The notes below the pieces were generated by a model. The model was given only the letters and a program-made list of their open reading frames with translations, was not told the DNA's origin and ran no database searches. A program made the translations under genes and the position numbers. Below are positions 1 to 6,969 of a stretch of DNA of 64,000 bases, in pieces. Origin of the DNA: Bacteroidota bacterium (lineage in GTDB: Bacteria > Bacteroidota > Bacteroidia > Bacteroidales > NBLH01); the NCBI GenBank assembly GCA_025361565.1, contig JANYKN010000146.1, positions 1 to 64,000 on the forward strand, given 5' to 3'. Positions within the stretch are counted from its first letter, which is position 1. The number at the start of each line of letters is the position of its first letter.

Positions 1-1
1 G

Positions 2-697
2 TTTGCACTCAGGCAAGAACTGGAAAGCTATGAGGTGTTACAGGAAAAAATAGCCCAGTGCAATGTTGAAATAGAAAAAAAGCTGGATGAAATCATCGAA
101 AGCGATGAAAATAAAAAGCAACACCTCATTGACAGCAAACCCCATAAACGGGTAAACAAAAACACCCCAAAGAACATCGACCTAAACCTGAAATCGTATC
201 AAATGTTTGAAGGCAATGATATTCTATCGATTGAAGGAGTGAGTTATTCGACAGTTTTAGCCATAATGAGCGAAATAGGGATAGAAGGGATCCGGAAATT
301 TCCCACGGCCAAACATTTTGCCAGTTGGTTGCGATTAGCCCCGAACAACAAAATAAGCGGTGGCAAAATTTTATCAAGCAAAGTACCCAAAGGGAGTAAC
401 CGGTTGAAGATAGCATTACGGAATGCTGCAAATGCCATAGGATTATTGAAAGAATCCACTCCATTACGAGATTTTTTTCATCGTATAAATTTTCGTAAAG
501 GCCGCACATCAGCTATAAGTGCAACAGCACGAAAACTGGCAGTAATTATTTGGAATATGATAGTAAAAAATGTTCCGTATCATAATCCCGAAGGATATTT
601 ATTTCTTGACCAAAAAAGAAAATTGGGAATGGTTAAAAGAATACAAAAACAAATTGATAAATTTGGAATATCAAAAGAAGATGTTGTATTTTCTTAA
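2..697 (+). CDS. IS110-family transposase, 3' part (gene cut by the window edge)
   Basis: The frame is open from base 2, so the gene begins outside the window; the GTG at 35 is not a real start. The visible 231 residues hold a charged coiled segment and then the C-terminal IS110/IS116 transposase domain. That domain carries the helix-hairpin-helix-like LSIEGVSYSTVLAIMSEIG, then FASWLRLAPNN, the SGGK motif that holds the family's catalytic serine, and the RLKIALRNAANA helix. The N-terminal DEDD nuclease half is missing only because of the window boundary. IS110 elements insert under the guidance of a bridge (seeker) RNA encoded in one flank; that RNA cannot be located here. The gene ends 52 bp before the ankyrin gene, so the element's right end must lie in about 698-735, next to a GTTAG core that looks like an attC end. 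Confidence 0.88.
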   Translation, partial: FALRQELESYEVLQEKIAQCNVEIEKKLDEIIESDENKKQHLIDSKPHKRVNKNTPKNIDLNLKSYQMFEGNDILSIEGVSYSTVLAIMSEIGIEGIRKFPTAKHFASWLRLAPNNKISGGKILSSKVPKGSNRLKIALRNAANAIGLLKESTPLRDFFHRINFRKGRTSAISATARKLAVIIWNMIVKNVPYHNPEGYLFLDQKRKLGMVKRIQKQIDKFGISKEDVVFS

Positions 698-748
698 TCG
701 CTGTAAATCAGTGATTAATATTTTACGTTAGTTAGGATAATCAGTAAG
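698..748 (+). other. IS right end and possible attC/cassette junction
   Basis: This short gap must contain the right end of the IS110-type element. At 727-737 it holds two overlapping cores, GTTAGTT and GTTAGGA, close to the attC R' core GTTRRRY. The ankyrin start codon follows 12-18 bases later, the spacing usual for the first gene of an integron cassette. The matching left half of such a site would lie beyond the IS, outside the window. The call is an inference from the better-preserved palindromes at 2564-4666 and 4784-4916. Confidence 0.4.
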
Positions 749-2563
749 ATGAAATTTAGAATTTTAGTATCGACAATAATTTTTACACTTTTATTTTCAT
801 GCAAATCAAATAACGACAAATTGATTGAAGCATGTAAAGAAAAAGATTTATTAAAAGTTAAAGAGTTATTGTCGTTGGATAGTATAGATGTAAATTATCA
901 TAACGACAAAAATGAAACAGCCTTATTTATTGCTTACCAAAACAATGATACTTCACTGATTTCGCTTTTGTTAAAGAATAAAGCTTCCGATAAACGTGTT
1001 TTCTTCAATTTTTATACAGAGATTTTAAAAGCTGTTGATGAAAATAATATAAACATTATTCACAAGTACGTAAAATTTGGAATTAATTTTAATTTTCAAC
1101 AAAACAATAAGCACCCATTGATTGAAGCTATTTCAAATGCAAAGGATTCGATAGCAAAACTAATCATTGATTCAGGTATTTCATTGAATCGGGATACGAT
1201 AAATAAAGAATTCCCATTGTTGGTTGCAGTTGAAAAAGAACGAATTAATATAATCAACTTTTTATTAAATAAACAACCCGATTTGATAAATTGGACAAAC
1301 AGAGATGGTGAAAATTTATTGTTTTCTACAAACAACTTGCAAATTGTAAAAATACTTGTAGAGCATGGTATTGATATAAATAAAAAAAATAATGATGAGG
1401 CTTATCCCTTGTTTTGGAAACAGTTTGAGCAGAATAGTGGGAGTGTTCGAGGAAAAGAAAACGATGAACTGAAAGAAATTGAAAGATATCTTATCGAAAA
1501 AGGAGCTAAAGATTTTAATAAATTAATTACACCTTTGTTAAATGCGTGCCAAAATGGAAATTTAGATTCAGTAAAATTATTACATAAAAAAGGAATTGAT
1601 TTGAATGCTAAATTTATTTGGTATGTTGAGGTGAATGAATGTCCAGGGGGATTATTGTTTACTACTCCAATAGTGAAAGCTGTCAATTCAAAAAAATTGG
1701 AATTAGTAAAATATTTAGTTGAAAGCGGTGTTCAATTTAATTTTTCAGAAAGCGGAGAACAACCTTTGTATAACGCAGTTATTTCGCAAGATTATAAAAT
1801 TGCTGATTATTTGATTTCAAGAGGAGCTATTTCAGATACAATATTTGCACTGGATTATTATGATCATTACAATTATGCAGTTGAAAAACAAGATACTGTA
1901 ATGCTTCAATATATTTTAAAAAATGGTTTTAAGTACCATTATGTATATGATGGAGTTCCACCTCTTGCTAAAGCTGCGAAAAATGGAAACCTCAAATTTG
2001 TAAAACTGATTGTTGAAAAGGTAATTGTTGATTTGGATAACAATGAGTATAGTAAAGCACTTTGTTATGCTACAAACATAGAAATTGCAAAATATTTAAT
2101 CAAGAAAGGTGGGTCGCTTGACTTTATTTTCCAATATGAAGGCGAAGGAGGTTGCAGAGAATTCATAACACCTTTAAACAATGCAGTTTCAACAAAAGAC
2201 ATTTTGTTTGTTGAATTTCTATTAAAAAATGGTGCCAATATTAATTTTCTCGATTCTTACAATCAGCAAATGGAAACTTCATGTTTTGTTCAAAATCCAC
2301 TTTGTATAGCAGTTCAAAATAATGATATTGAAATGGTTAAATTTTTGGTAAAAAAAGGCGTAACAATTAATTTTTATATTAAATATATTTGGGGTGAATT
2401 TAATAATCCATTATTTGGCGCAATTAAAAATAATAACATAGAAATGGTTAAGTTTTTAATTGAACATAAATCTAAACTAAAATTTGATACTATTTCAGCA
2501 ATAAATGTAGCTATGGAAACTAAAAATCAGGGACTGATTAATTATATAAAAAGTAGGAAATAA
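749..2563 (+). CDS. Ankyrin-repeat lipoprotein
   Basis: The 604-residue protein starts with a short signal peptide ending in the lipobox LLFSC (Cys18), so it should be lipid-anchored on the periplasmic side of the inner or outer membrane. The rest is a long solenoid of ankyrin repeats of about 33 residues. Recurring pieces are LLKVKELL, NNDTSLISLLLKN, AKLIIDSGI, LVKYLVESGV, IADYLISRGA, VEFLLKNGA and MVKFLVKKG. There is no catalytic domain, so it probably binds a protein partner. The gene is unusually AT-rich, has no obvious ribosome site, and starts just after a GTTAG core. Its stop codon TAA overlaps the left end of a palindromic attC-like site now split by a group II intron. That is how a gene in an integron cassette is laid out. 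Function unknown. Confidence 0.9.
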   Translation: MKFRILVSTIIFTLLFSCKSNNDKLIEACKEKDLLKVKELLSLDSIDVNYHNDKNETALFIAYQNNDTSLISLLLKNKASDKRVFFNFYTEILKAVDENNINIIHKYVKFGINFNFQQNNKHPLIEAISNAKDSIAKLIIDSGISLNRDTINKEFPLLVAVEKERINIINFLLNKQPDLINWTNRDGENLLFSTNNLQIVKILVEHGIDINKKNNDEAYPLFWKQFEQNSGSVRGKENDELKEIERYLIEKGAKDFNKLITPLLNACQNGNLDSVKLLHKKGIDLNAKFIWYVEVNECPGGLLFTTPIVKAVNSKKLELVKYLVESGVQFNFSESGEQPLYNAVISQDYKIADYLISRGAISDTIFALDYYDHYNYAVEKQDTVMLQYILKNGFKYHYVYDGVPPLAKAAKNGNLKFVKLIVEKVIVDLDNNEYSKALCYATNIEIAKYLIKKGGSLDFIFQYEGEGGCREFITPLNNAVSTKDILFVEFLLKNGANINFLDSYNQQMETSCFVQNPLCIAVQNNDIEMVKFLVKKGVTINFYIKYIWGEFNNPLFGAIKNNNIEMVKFLIEHKSKLKFDTISAINVAMETKNQGLINYIKSRK

Positions 2564-2568
2564 CCATA

Positions 2569-2651
2569 ATCGAGTAGATGGCCAGTGAGCTAAAAGCCCA
2601 CTGATGCACCTCTCACACCACCGTACGTACGGGTCTCGTATACGGCGGTTC
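2569..2651 (-). ncRNA. Group II intron domains V and VI
   Basis: Domain V spans about 2651 down to 2609: a GAACCGCCGTA arm pairs with TACGGTGGT, and the end is the familiar GGTGTGAGAGG. Domain VI follows, with stem CAGTGGGC / GCTCACTG, and the intron finishes with CTACTCGAT. Domain V starts two bases after the maturase stop codon, the compact layout usual for class C introns. Confidence 0.75.
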
Positions 2652-2652
2652 A

Positions 2653-3963
2653 TTAAACAATGGGGAACAGCGGCGAACTTTTGTATTTGGGCGCAACTTT
2701 AAGATACCATGTAAGCAGTGCTTCATAACCACGTTTAACCAATTTGTCGATTGTAACCGTGGTTCCTAAAATAGGACTTTGGGCTATTGCCCAGCCTCCC
2801 ATTCTGCTTCTGCTCCAAGGGTAAGCATTTTCAGGATTAACTCCAAGCCTTAAAAGGTTTTTCCGCTTACGCTCAGGCTTTTTCCAATGGTGCCAGATAC
2901 AATACCGCAACCGGTTGCGAAGCCAGCCGTCCAGCTCAGAGAGTTTTTCGTACATGCTTGCCAAACGGAAATTGTTAATCCAACCCCGTTGCACCTCTTT
3001 TAGTTTTTGTACTCGTTCATCGAAGCTCATGGGCGTAGTTTTACGGGTTATTTCCTTAAGCCTGGCTTTAAATGATATCCATCGTTTTTCTTCAACCACC
3101 AGTTGGTATTTGCCTTTATCACCTTTACGGTATGTTGGTACAAATCCATATCCTAGTATTTTGAAGTCCAAAGGTTTGCGGATACCGCTCTTTTCCCTGT
3201 TGATTGGCAGCTTTAACTTGTCCCTAAGGAAAAGATAAATGCTGTTGCCAACCATTTTGGCTTCCTGTTTGGTTTTGAAGTAGATACTAAAATCATCGGC
3301 ATAGCGTACAAACCGGAGTTGTCTTTTTTCCAATTCCATATCCAATTCATGCAGCATGATGTTGGACAGTAGTGGACTTATAGGACTTCCTTGTGGTACG
3401 CCTTTTCTGCGTTTGATTAGTTTACCGTTCTGCAAAATTGGTACTCTTAGCCAACGCCTGATTAACTGGAGTGTCCCTGGACATTTTATCTTCCGGTACA
3501 GCAATTGCATTAACAAACAGTGGTCTACTTCATCGAAAAATCCTTTCAGGTCGATATCAGCGATGTGTTGGTACCCTGAATTGATATAGTTCAATGATTT
3601 TGTAACTGCTTGTAATGTATTGCGTTCCGGACGGAAGCCAAAGCTGTACTCCGAAAACATATACTCGAATTGAGGCATTATTATGCGGCTAACGGCTTGT
3701 TGCAGCATCCGGTCGATGACAGTTGGTATGCCTAATAAGCGCATTTTGCCATTGCTTTTAGGAATCTCCTTTCCCCTGATGGGCTTTGGGATGTAGTTTC
3801 CATTGCGTATCAGTTCTGATAGTACGTTCCGGTTTTCATCCAGATAGTCTTTCAGTTCTTTTACACTCATTTTGTCTACACCTGCCGCACCATCGTTGCG
3901 AATTACTTCGTAACATGCTTGGGTTAGGTTTCCTGCATTTAATACTTTGTCAATTGTCTGCAT
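2653..3963 (-). CDS. Group II intron reverse transcriptase/maturase
   Basis: This 436-residue intron-encoded protein splices its own intron and copies it into DNA. It has the reverse-transcriptase blocks in order: the GKMRLLGIPTVIDRMLQQAV block, SFGFRP, the first catalytic Asp in IADIDLKGFFDEVD, GVPQGSPISPLLSNI, and the YADD catalytic pair in FVRYADDFSIY. After a thumb/maturase X domain (about 290-360) comes a C-terminal basic region, RKRKNLLRLG...WSRSRMGGW. There is no HNH endonuclease domain, which fits class C introns that insert into single-stranded or hairpin DNA. The gene lies fully inside the intron. The frame is intact, so the element may still be active. Confidence 0.93.
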   Translation of the reverse strand: MQTIDKVLNAGNLTQACYEVIRNDGAAGVDKMSVKELKDYLDENRNVLSELIRNGNYIPKPIRGKEIPKSNGKMRLLGIPTVIDRMLQQAVSRIIMPQFEYMFSEYSFGFRPERNTLQAVTKSLNYINSGYQHIADIDLKGFFDEVDHCLLMQLLYRKIKCPGTLQLIRRWLRVPILQNGKLIKRRKGVPQGSPISPLLSNIMLHELDMELEKRQLRFVRYADDFSIYFKTKQEAKMVGNSIYLFLRDKLKLPINREKSGIRKPLDFKILGYGFVPTYRKGDKGKYQLVVEEKRWISFKARLKEITRKTTPMSFDERVQKLKEVQRGWINNFRLASMYEKLSELDGWLRNRLRYCIWHHWKKPERKRKNLLRLGVNPENAYPWSRSRMGGWAIAQSPILGTTVTIDKLVKRGYEALLTWYLKVAPKYKSSPLFPIV

Positions 3964-4783
3964 ACATTCTTATTCACTTCTTTCTCCCTGTTGCATTTGC
4001 TGGTGGCTGGCTATGCCTCCATTCAGCATGGCAACTGTTCAATGTTCGTCCTTCACTGATTACTTCTGGTGTTGGGTAGCTTGGCCAGTCAGTTCGCTCG
4101 ACTTCCACAGACATACCTTTCATTTCATACCGTAGTTCACCTACTATGACCTCTGCTGACTTCTTGATATTTTGGAAAGGCTCTGCTGAGCCTGCCGAAG
4201 CACCGAACCTAATTCAAGACCTCCCCCGGTAAGAGCTTTTTCCTTCCTCCAATGCCTGCGGTATCTACTATAAAACGCTTTTGGTGTTCTTTGGACGTTA
4301 CAATGATGTGCTTGCTTATCCACGTTTAATAGCCTCATATACCGTTTCTGTTCGTCAGTACCGGATTTTGCCGTTTGACTTCCTTCAGTGAATGGGTCAC
4401 CCCAAAACCACCTTGTCACTTGCTAATGCTTCGGGCACGACCCCGCGCATAAGGGATTTGCACCCTCTGGAAAAATATACACGCACACTTGCTTGGCCTT
4501 GTAATTAAATTTGCATATTTGTATTTAAAAACGAGCTTACACAAGTGTGCGCTCCTGCTCATGCAGGGCGCACACATTGTGTAAACCGGCCATTTGCCCT
4601 TGAATCGGTTTCGCGTCGGGAAACCGCTGTACAAGGGCAAACGGCGGCTACACATGTTCGTTAGTAAGCATTGAGAATTTTACAAAATAGGCGATTTCTA
4701 TATAACGGTCGGAAATATTTTATTGAACCAAAAATGCCGACTCTAGCGATAAAACCATGTTATTAAAAATAAAGAATAAATGC

Positions 4784-4916
4784 ACACAACATGCTATAAA
4801 TGCCATTTGGGGGCATTACGTGCCTGAAGTGCAGTACAATTCATGAAGTTTATTACTAATTCGAAGCCACGGAACGGCTAAACCGCCAAACAGGCACTTA
4901 TAGCTATCCGTTATGT
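4784..4916 (+). repeat. attC-like site B
   Basis: A 133-bp imperfect palindrome. The outer left arm ACAACATGCTATAAATGCC (4786-4804) pairs with GGCACTTATAGCTATCCGTTAT (4893-4914), and GTGCCTG (4820-4826) pairs with CAGGCAC (4891-4897). The outer ends, ACACAAC and GTTATGT, correspond to R'' and R' cores of an attC. Between site A (ending 4666) and this site are 117 bases without an open frame, so an empty or decayed cassette would lie there. The arms differ from sites A and C, as is normal between attC sites of different cassettes. Confidence 0.5.
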
Positions 4917-5008
4917 TTAAGGACAATACAGCGACCTCGCTACCATCAATACACCTAAAGGAATAAAGTAATTCTCGACAAAAAAAATCTAAGAAAGTTG
5001 ATAAAAAA

Positions 5009-5040
5009 TTTGGTCTGTGATACAAACTTAATTAAGTTTG
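5009..5040 (+). promoter_or_regulatory. Bacteroidota promoter with an overlapping perfect palindrome
   Basis: TTTG at 5009-5012 and TAAGTTTG at 5033-5040 are separated by 20 bases, matching the Bacteroidota sigma-ABfr consensus TTTG / TAnnTTTG. The 18-base perfect palindrome CAAACTTAATTAAGTTTG (5023-5040) covers the -7 element. It could be the operator of the winged-helix regulator encoded two genes downstream. The first gene starts at 5078. Confidence 0.6.
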
Positions 5041-5077
5041 GAATACAGACTAGTTTTATTAATCTAACTTAAAAATC

Positions 5078-5689
5078 ATGGAAACAAAACAACCAATTGC
5101 CGAATCTTTTGATGAAAATCAATCACTTCAGGTGATTAAAGAAATGATTCAGGTTTCGCAAAAGAAACTAAAAAACGATGGTGTTCTATTTATTTTATGG
5201 GGATGGGTTATTTTTTATAATTACATTTCGTGGTATGCGCTAAATGATATGGTAACAACCTACCAAATTTATAAGGGATTTGAATATTTTGCAAAAGGCT
5301 TGGTAGTATTCGCTTTTGCTTTTTCTATCTATTATATTTTTAGAAAAAGCACAAAAGTGACAACATACATTGGAATATCTCTACGATATGTTTGGATTTC
5401 ATTAATAATATGTCTCTCATTAGTCAATATGATTATATTTAATGCGATACATGAATTTAATGCTACATTACAACATCCGATTTTAATGGTATTTATGGCC
5501 TTTGCAGTTGTGGTTACAGGAGGAATTTTGCGTATCAAATTAATAATATTGGGTGGTGTTGTTTTTGGCCTTTTGGCTTATATATGTACATATCTTAGCA
5601 TAGAGAATCAAATGCTAATTGAAGCGGTTGCCTGGTTGATTGCGTTTATTATTCCTGGTCATTATTTGTATGCAACACGTAAAACCTAG
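5078..5689 (+). CDS. Polytopic membrane protein of unknown function
   Basis: A 203-residue protein with a soluble N-terminus of about 45 residues and then five to six hydrophobic segments (near 46-65, 78-98, 105-128, 140-158, 158-180, 180-198). It ends with the basic tail ATRKT. No known catalytic motif is visible. It is the first gene of a tight three-gene unit: the stop codon is 5 bases before a winged-helix regulator, which itself ends 4 bases before a lipoprotein gene. A small membrane protein plus a PadR/MarR-like regulator is a common pairing in Bacteroidota, where the membrane protein is often the regulated partner. It has its own promoter at 5009-5040. The unit lies between two attC-like sites. 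Confidence 0.82.
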   Translation: METKQPIAESFDENQSLQVIKEMIQVSQKKLKNDGVLFILWGWVIFYNYISWYALNDMVTTYQIYKGFEYFAKGLVVFAFAFSIYYIFRKSTKVTTYIGISLRYVWISLIICLSLVNMIIFNAIHEFNATLQHPILMVFMAFAVVVTGGILRIKLIILGGVVFGLLAYICTYLSIENQMLIEAVAWLIAFIIPGHYLYATRKT

Positions 5690-5694
5690 GTACT

Positions 5695-5997
5695 ATGTTC
5701 AATGAATTAGACCCAATATTGCATTCACAAGTTAGGCTTGCAATCATGTCGTTACTGATGAATGTAAAATCTGCCGAATTCAGTTTTTTGCTCGAAAATA
5801 TCAATACAACAAAAGGAAACCTGAGTTTTCAGCTAACAAAGTTGAAAGAAGCAGAATATATTGAAATCAAAAAGTCTTTTAAAGGAAACTATCCATTAAC
5901 AACTTGCGAGGTTACTCAAAAAGGGATTGATGCTTATGAAATTTATGTCAAATCTATTGATGAATATTTTAAAGAATTTAAAAACAATAAAAAATAA
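5695..5997 (+). CDS. Winged-helix transcriptional regulator (HTH_34/MarR-like)
   Basis: A 100-residue, single-domain DNA-binding protein. The layout is that of the small winged-helix family common in Bacteroidota: LDPILHSQVRLAIMSLLM as first helix, EFSFLLENINTTKGNLSFQLTKL as helix-turn-helix, and a wing with YIEIKKSFKGNYPLTTCEVTQKG. A C-terminal dimer helix follows. There is no ligand domain. It sits 5 bases after the membrane protein gene and 4 bases before the lipoprotein gene, so the three are one operon. The perfect palindrome over the operon promoter (5023-5040) is the obvious candidate binding site, making this a probable autoregulator. Confidence 0.85.
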   Translation: MFNELDPILHSQVRLAIMSLLMNVKSAEFSFLLENINTTKGNLSFQLTKLKEAEYIEIKKSFKGNYPLTTCEVTQKGIDAYEIYVKSIDEYFKEFKNNKK

Positions 5998-6001
5998 AAT
6001 T

Positions 6002-6625
6002 ATGAAAACAATAAACAATAAAACGATTAAAGGAATATTTTTAAGGTCCATCACATTTCTATTTTTCCTATTTTCATGTGATTCACAGACAAAAACAAAT
6101 GGGCAAAAAGTAGTATTTGGGATACATGTAGTTGCAAACGGTAGTGAAATACCTAATGCGATAATTGATACCCTAAAATCCAGAGGTGTTCAAATTGAAA
6201 GCAATCAACAACAACCTATTCTTGGTTATATTTCAAAAGCTGATTCTATGGTTCTTCAAATTGATTTATCTGAACCGAACATTAAACTTGTCAAAACAGT
6301 TTATCTGGCCGATAAAGAACAAAAATATTATGGCCTGGTTGGGATTAGACCAATTACTGTTATTAATATCACATCTTTAAAAGAGACCAAAGCTAATGGA
6401 ACTAATGTAGAGATTTATTTCAATTCGAAGGGTGCGAAAGATTGGGCGGATTTTACAAAACAAAACATTGGAAAATCGATAGCATTCATCATTGACAATC
6501 AAGTTTACGCAATTCCTTTAATAAATGGTGAGATTAAACATGGGATTGCAATGATTACCGGACTGAATAATGAAAGCATTGCAAAAAACATTTCGGAGTC
6601 CTTGAATTTTAGCATACCTAAATGA
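6002..6625 (+). CDS. Lipoprotein with SecD/SecDF P1-head-like domain
   Basis: A protein of 207 residues when started at ATG 6002; the longer upstream frame overlaps the regulator gene and lacks a signal peptide at its start. A signal peptide with lipobox LFSC precedes Cys23. The C-terminal half (about 120-205) follows the pattern of the SecDF periplasmic P1 head: VEIYFNSKGAKDWADFT, then IGKSIAFIIDNQVYAIPLI, I..G..MITG, and a helix ending AKNISESLN. In SecD that domain binds preproteins during export, but here there are no membrane helices and no second domain, so it is a stand-alone periplasmic lipoprotein. Function unknown. Third gene of the 5078-6625 unit. Confidence 0.78.
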   Translation: MKTINNKTIKGIFLRSITFLFFLFSCDSQTKTNGQKVVFGIHVVANGSEIPNAIIDTLKSRGVQIESNQQQPILGYISKADSMVLQIDLSEPNIKLVKTVYLADKEQKYYGLVGIRPITVINITSLKETKANGTNVEIYFNSKGAKDWADFTKQNIGKSIAFIIDNQVYAIPLINGEIKHGIAMITGLNNESIAKNISESLNFSIPK

Positions 6626-6969
6626 TATTTTTATAATAAAGATAAAAAATACTGAGTATCAACAATGCCAGTACATAACAGTGTGTAGCCGCCCATTTGC
6701 CCTTTCATCGGTTTCGTGTGCGTGGAACAGATGAAGGGGATAACGGTGTCTATATATGTGTATCGGTCTGTGCAAAAACTCCCCAAAATTGTTGATAATT
6801 ACAATAGACCAGAAGAAGTATTAACCAGTTCATCTTGTTAACTTTATAGTAACAAAAGAACCAGCAATTAAAGGAGCTATTTTATTGTTTGCAAATCATA
6901 TCATAAGTGCATATCGTATCGAACTTAAGATTTTTGTAGCTAATTTCGAACCCAAATTATTCTAAACAT
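6626..6969. other. 344-bp gap holding attC-like site C
   Basis: No open frame of note. The first 140 bases contain the palindromic site at 6673-6768. The rest is AT-rich DNA before the aminotransferase gene, with a weak TAATTTCG at 6941-6948 but no good upstream TTG, so no promoter is called. Confidence 0.6.
6673..6768 (+). repeat. attC-like site C, right arm decayed
   Basis: The left arm ACATAACAGTGTGTAGCCGC and the CATTTGCCCTT and CATCGGTTTCG blocks match site A closely. The right arm at 6744-6768 lines up with site A's right arm without gaps, but many positions differ (CGGTGTCTATATATGT against CGGCGGCTACACATGT). Its R' core reads ATCGGTC instead of GTTAGTA. The site follows the three-gene unit as an attC should, but it probably no longer recombines. 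Confidence 0.5.

Larger units (their letters stand above)
2569..4573 (-). mobile_element. Class C group II intron (attC-type)
   Basis: Read on the minus strand, the intron begins GTGCGCCCTGCATGAGC at 4573, matching the GUGYG 5' consensus. It has GGGTGCAAATCCC early in domain I (about 4454-4466), encodes a maturase, and ends with domains V and VI and CTACTCGAT at 2569. The total is about 2.0 kb. Choosing these ends restores an attC-like palindrome in the flanking DNA, which supports them; GTGTG at 4575 is the alternative 5' end. Class C introns lack an endonuclease domain and insert at stem-loops. One subgroup targets the bottom strand of attC at TTGT|T; here the junction is ATGT|TATG, in the expected orientation opposite to the cassette gene. 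Open frames seen at 4144-4655 are intron RNA, not genes. Confidence 0.85.
2564..4666 (+). repeat. attC-like site A, interrupted by a group II intron
   Basis: Joining base 2568 to base 4574, which removes the intron, gives a left end CCATAAC followed by ATTGTGTAAACCGGCC. This pairs with the right end GGCGGCTACACATG-TTC-GTTAG at 4644-4664. Inside, TTTGCCCTTG (4593-4602) pairs with CAAGGGCAAA (4632-4641), and CGGTTT (4606-4611) pairs with AAACCG (4621-4626). The rebuilt left arm matches the left arm of site C at 6673 (CATAACAGTGTGTAGCC) closely, and the CATTTGCCCTT / ATCGGTTTCG blocks are shared. Long imperfect palindromes with outer xTAAC...GTTAx cores are the hallmark of attC sites, the integron cassette recombination sites. 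The site follows the ankyrin stop codon directly, as expected for a cassette. Confidence 0.65.

Noticed and set aside
2653-3963. Reverse transcriptase as part of a diversity-generating retroelement or retron
   Set aside because: The protein has a maturase X domain and group II-type C-terminus, and domain V lies right after its stop codon. No template/variable repeat pair or msr/msd RNA was seen.
4484-4488. GTGTG at 4488 as the intron 5' end
   Set aside because: It also fits GUGYG, but the start at 4573 reads GTGCGCCCTGCATGAGC, which is more typical, and only that choice restores a full attC-like palindrome in the flanks.
4144-4655. Two open frames of 91 and 79 codons on the minus strand upstream of the maturase
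   Set aside because: They lie in the structured domain I-IV part of the group II intron and beyond its 5' end, with arginine/serine-rich text and no family. They are intron RNA read by chance.
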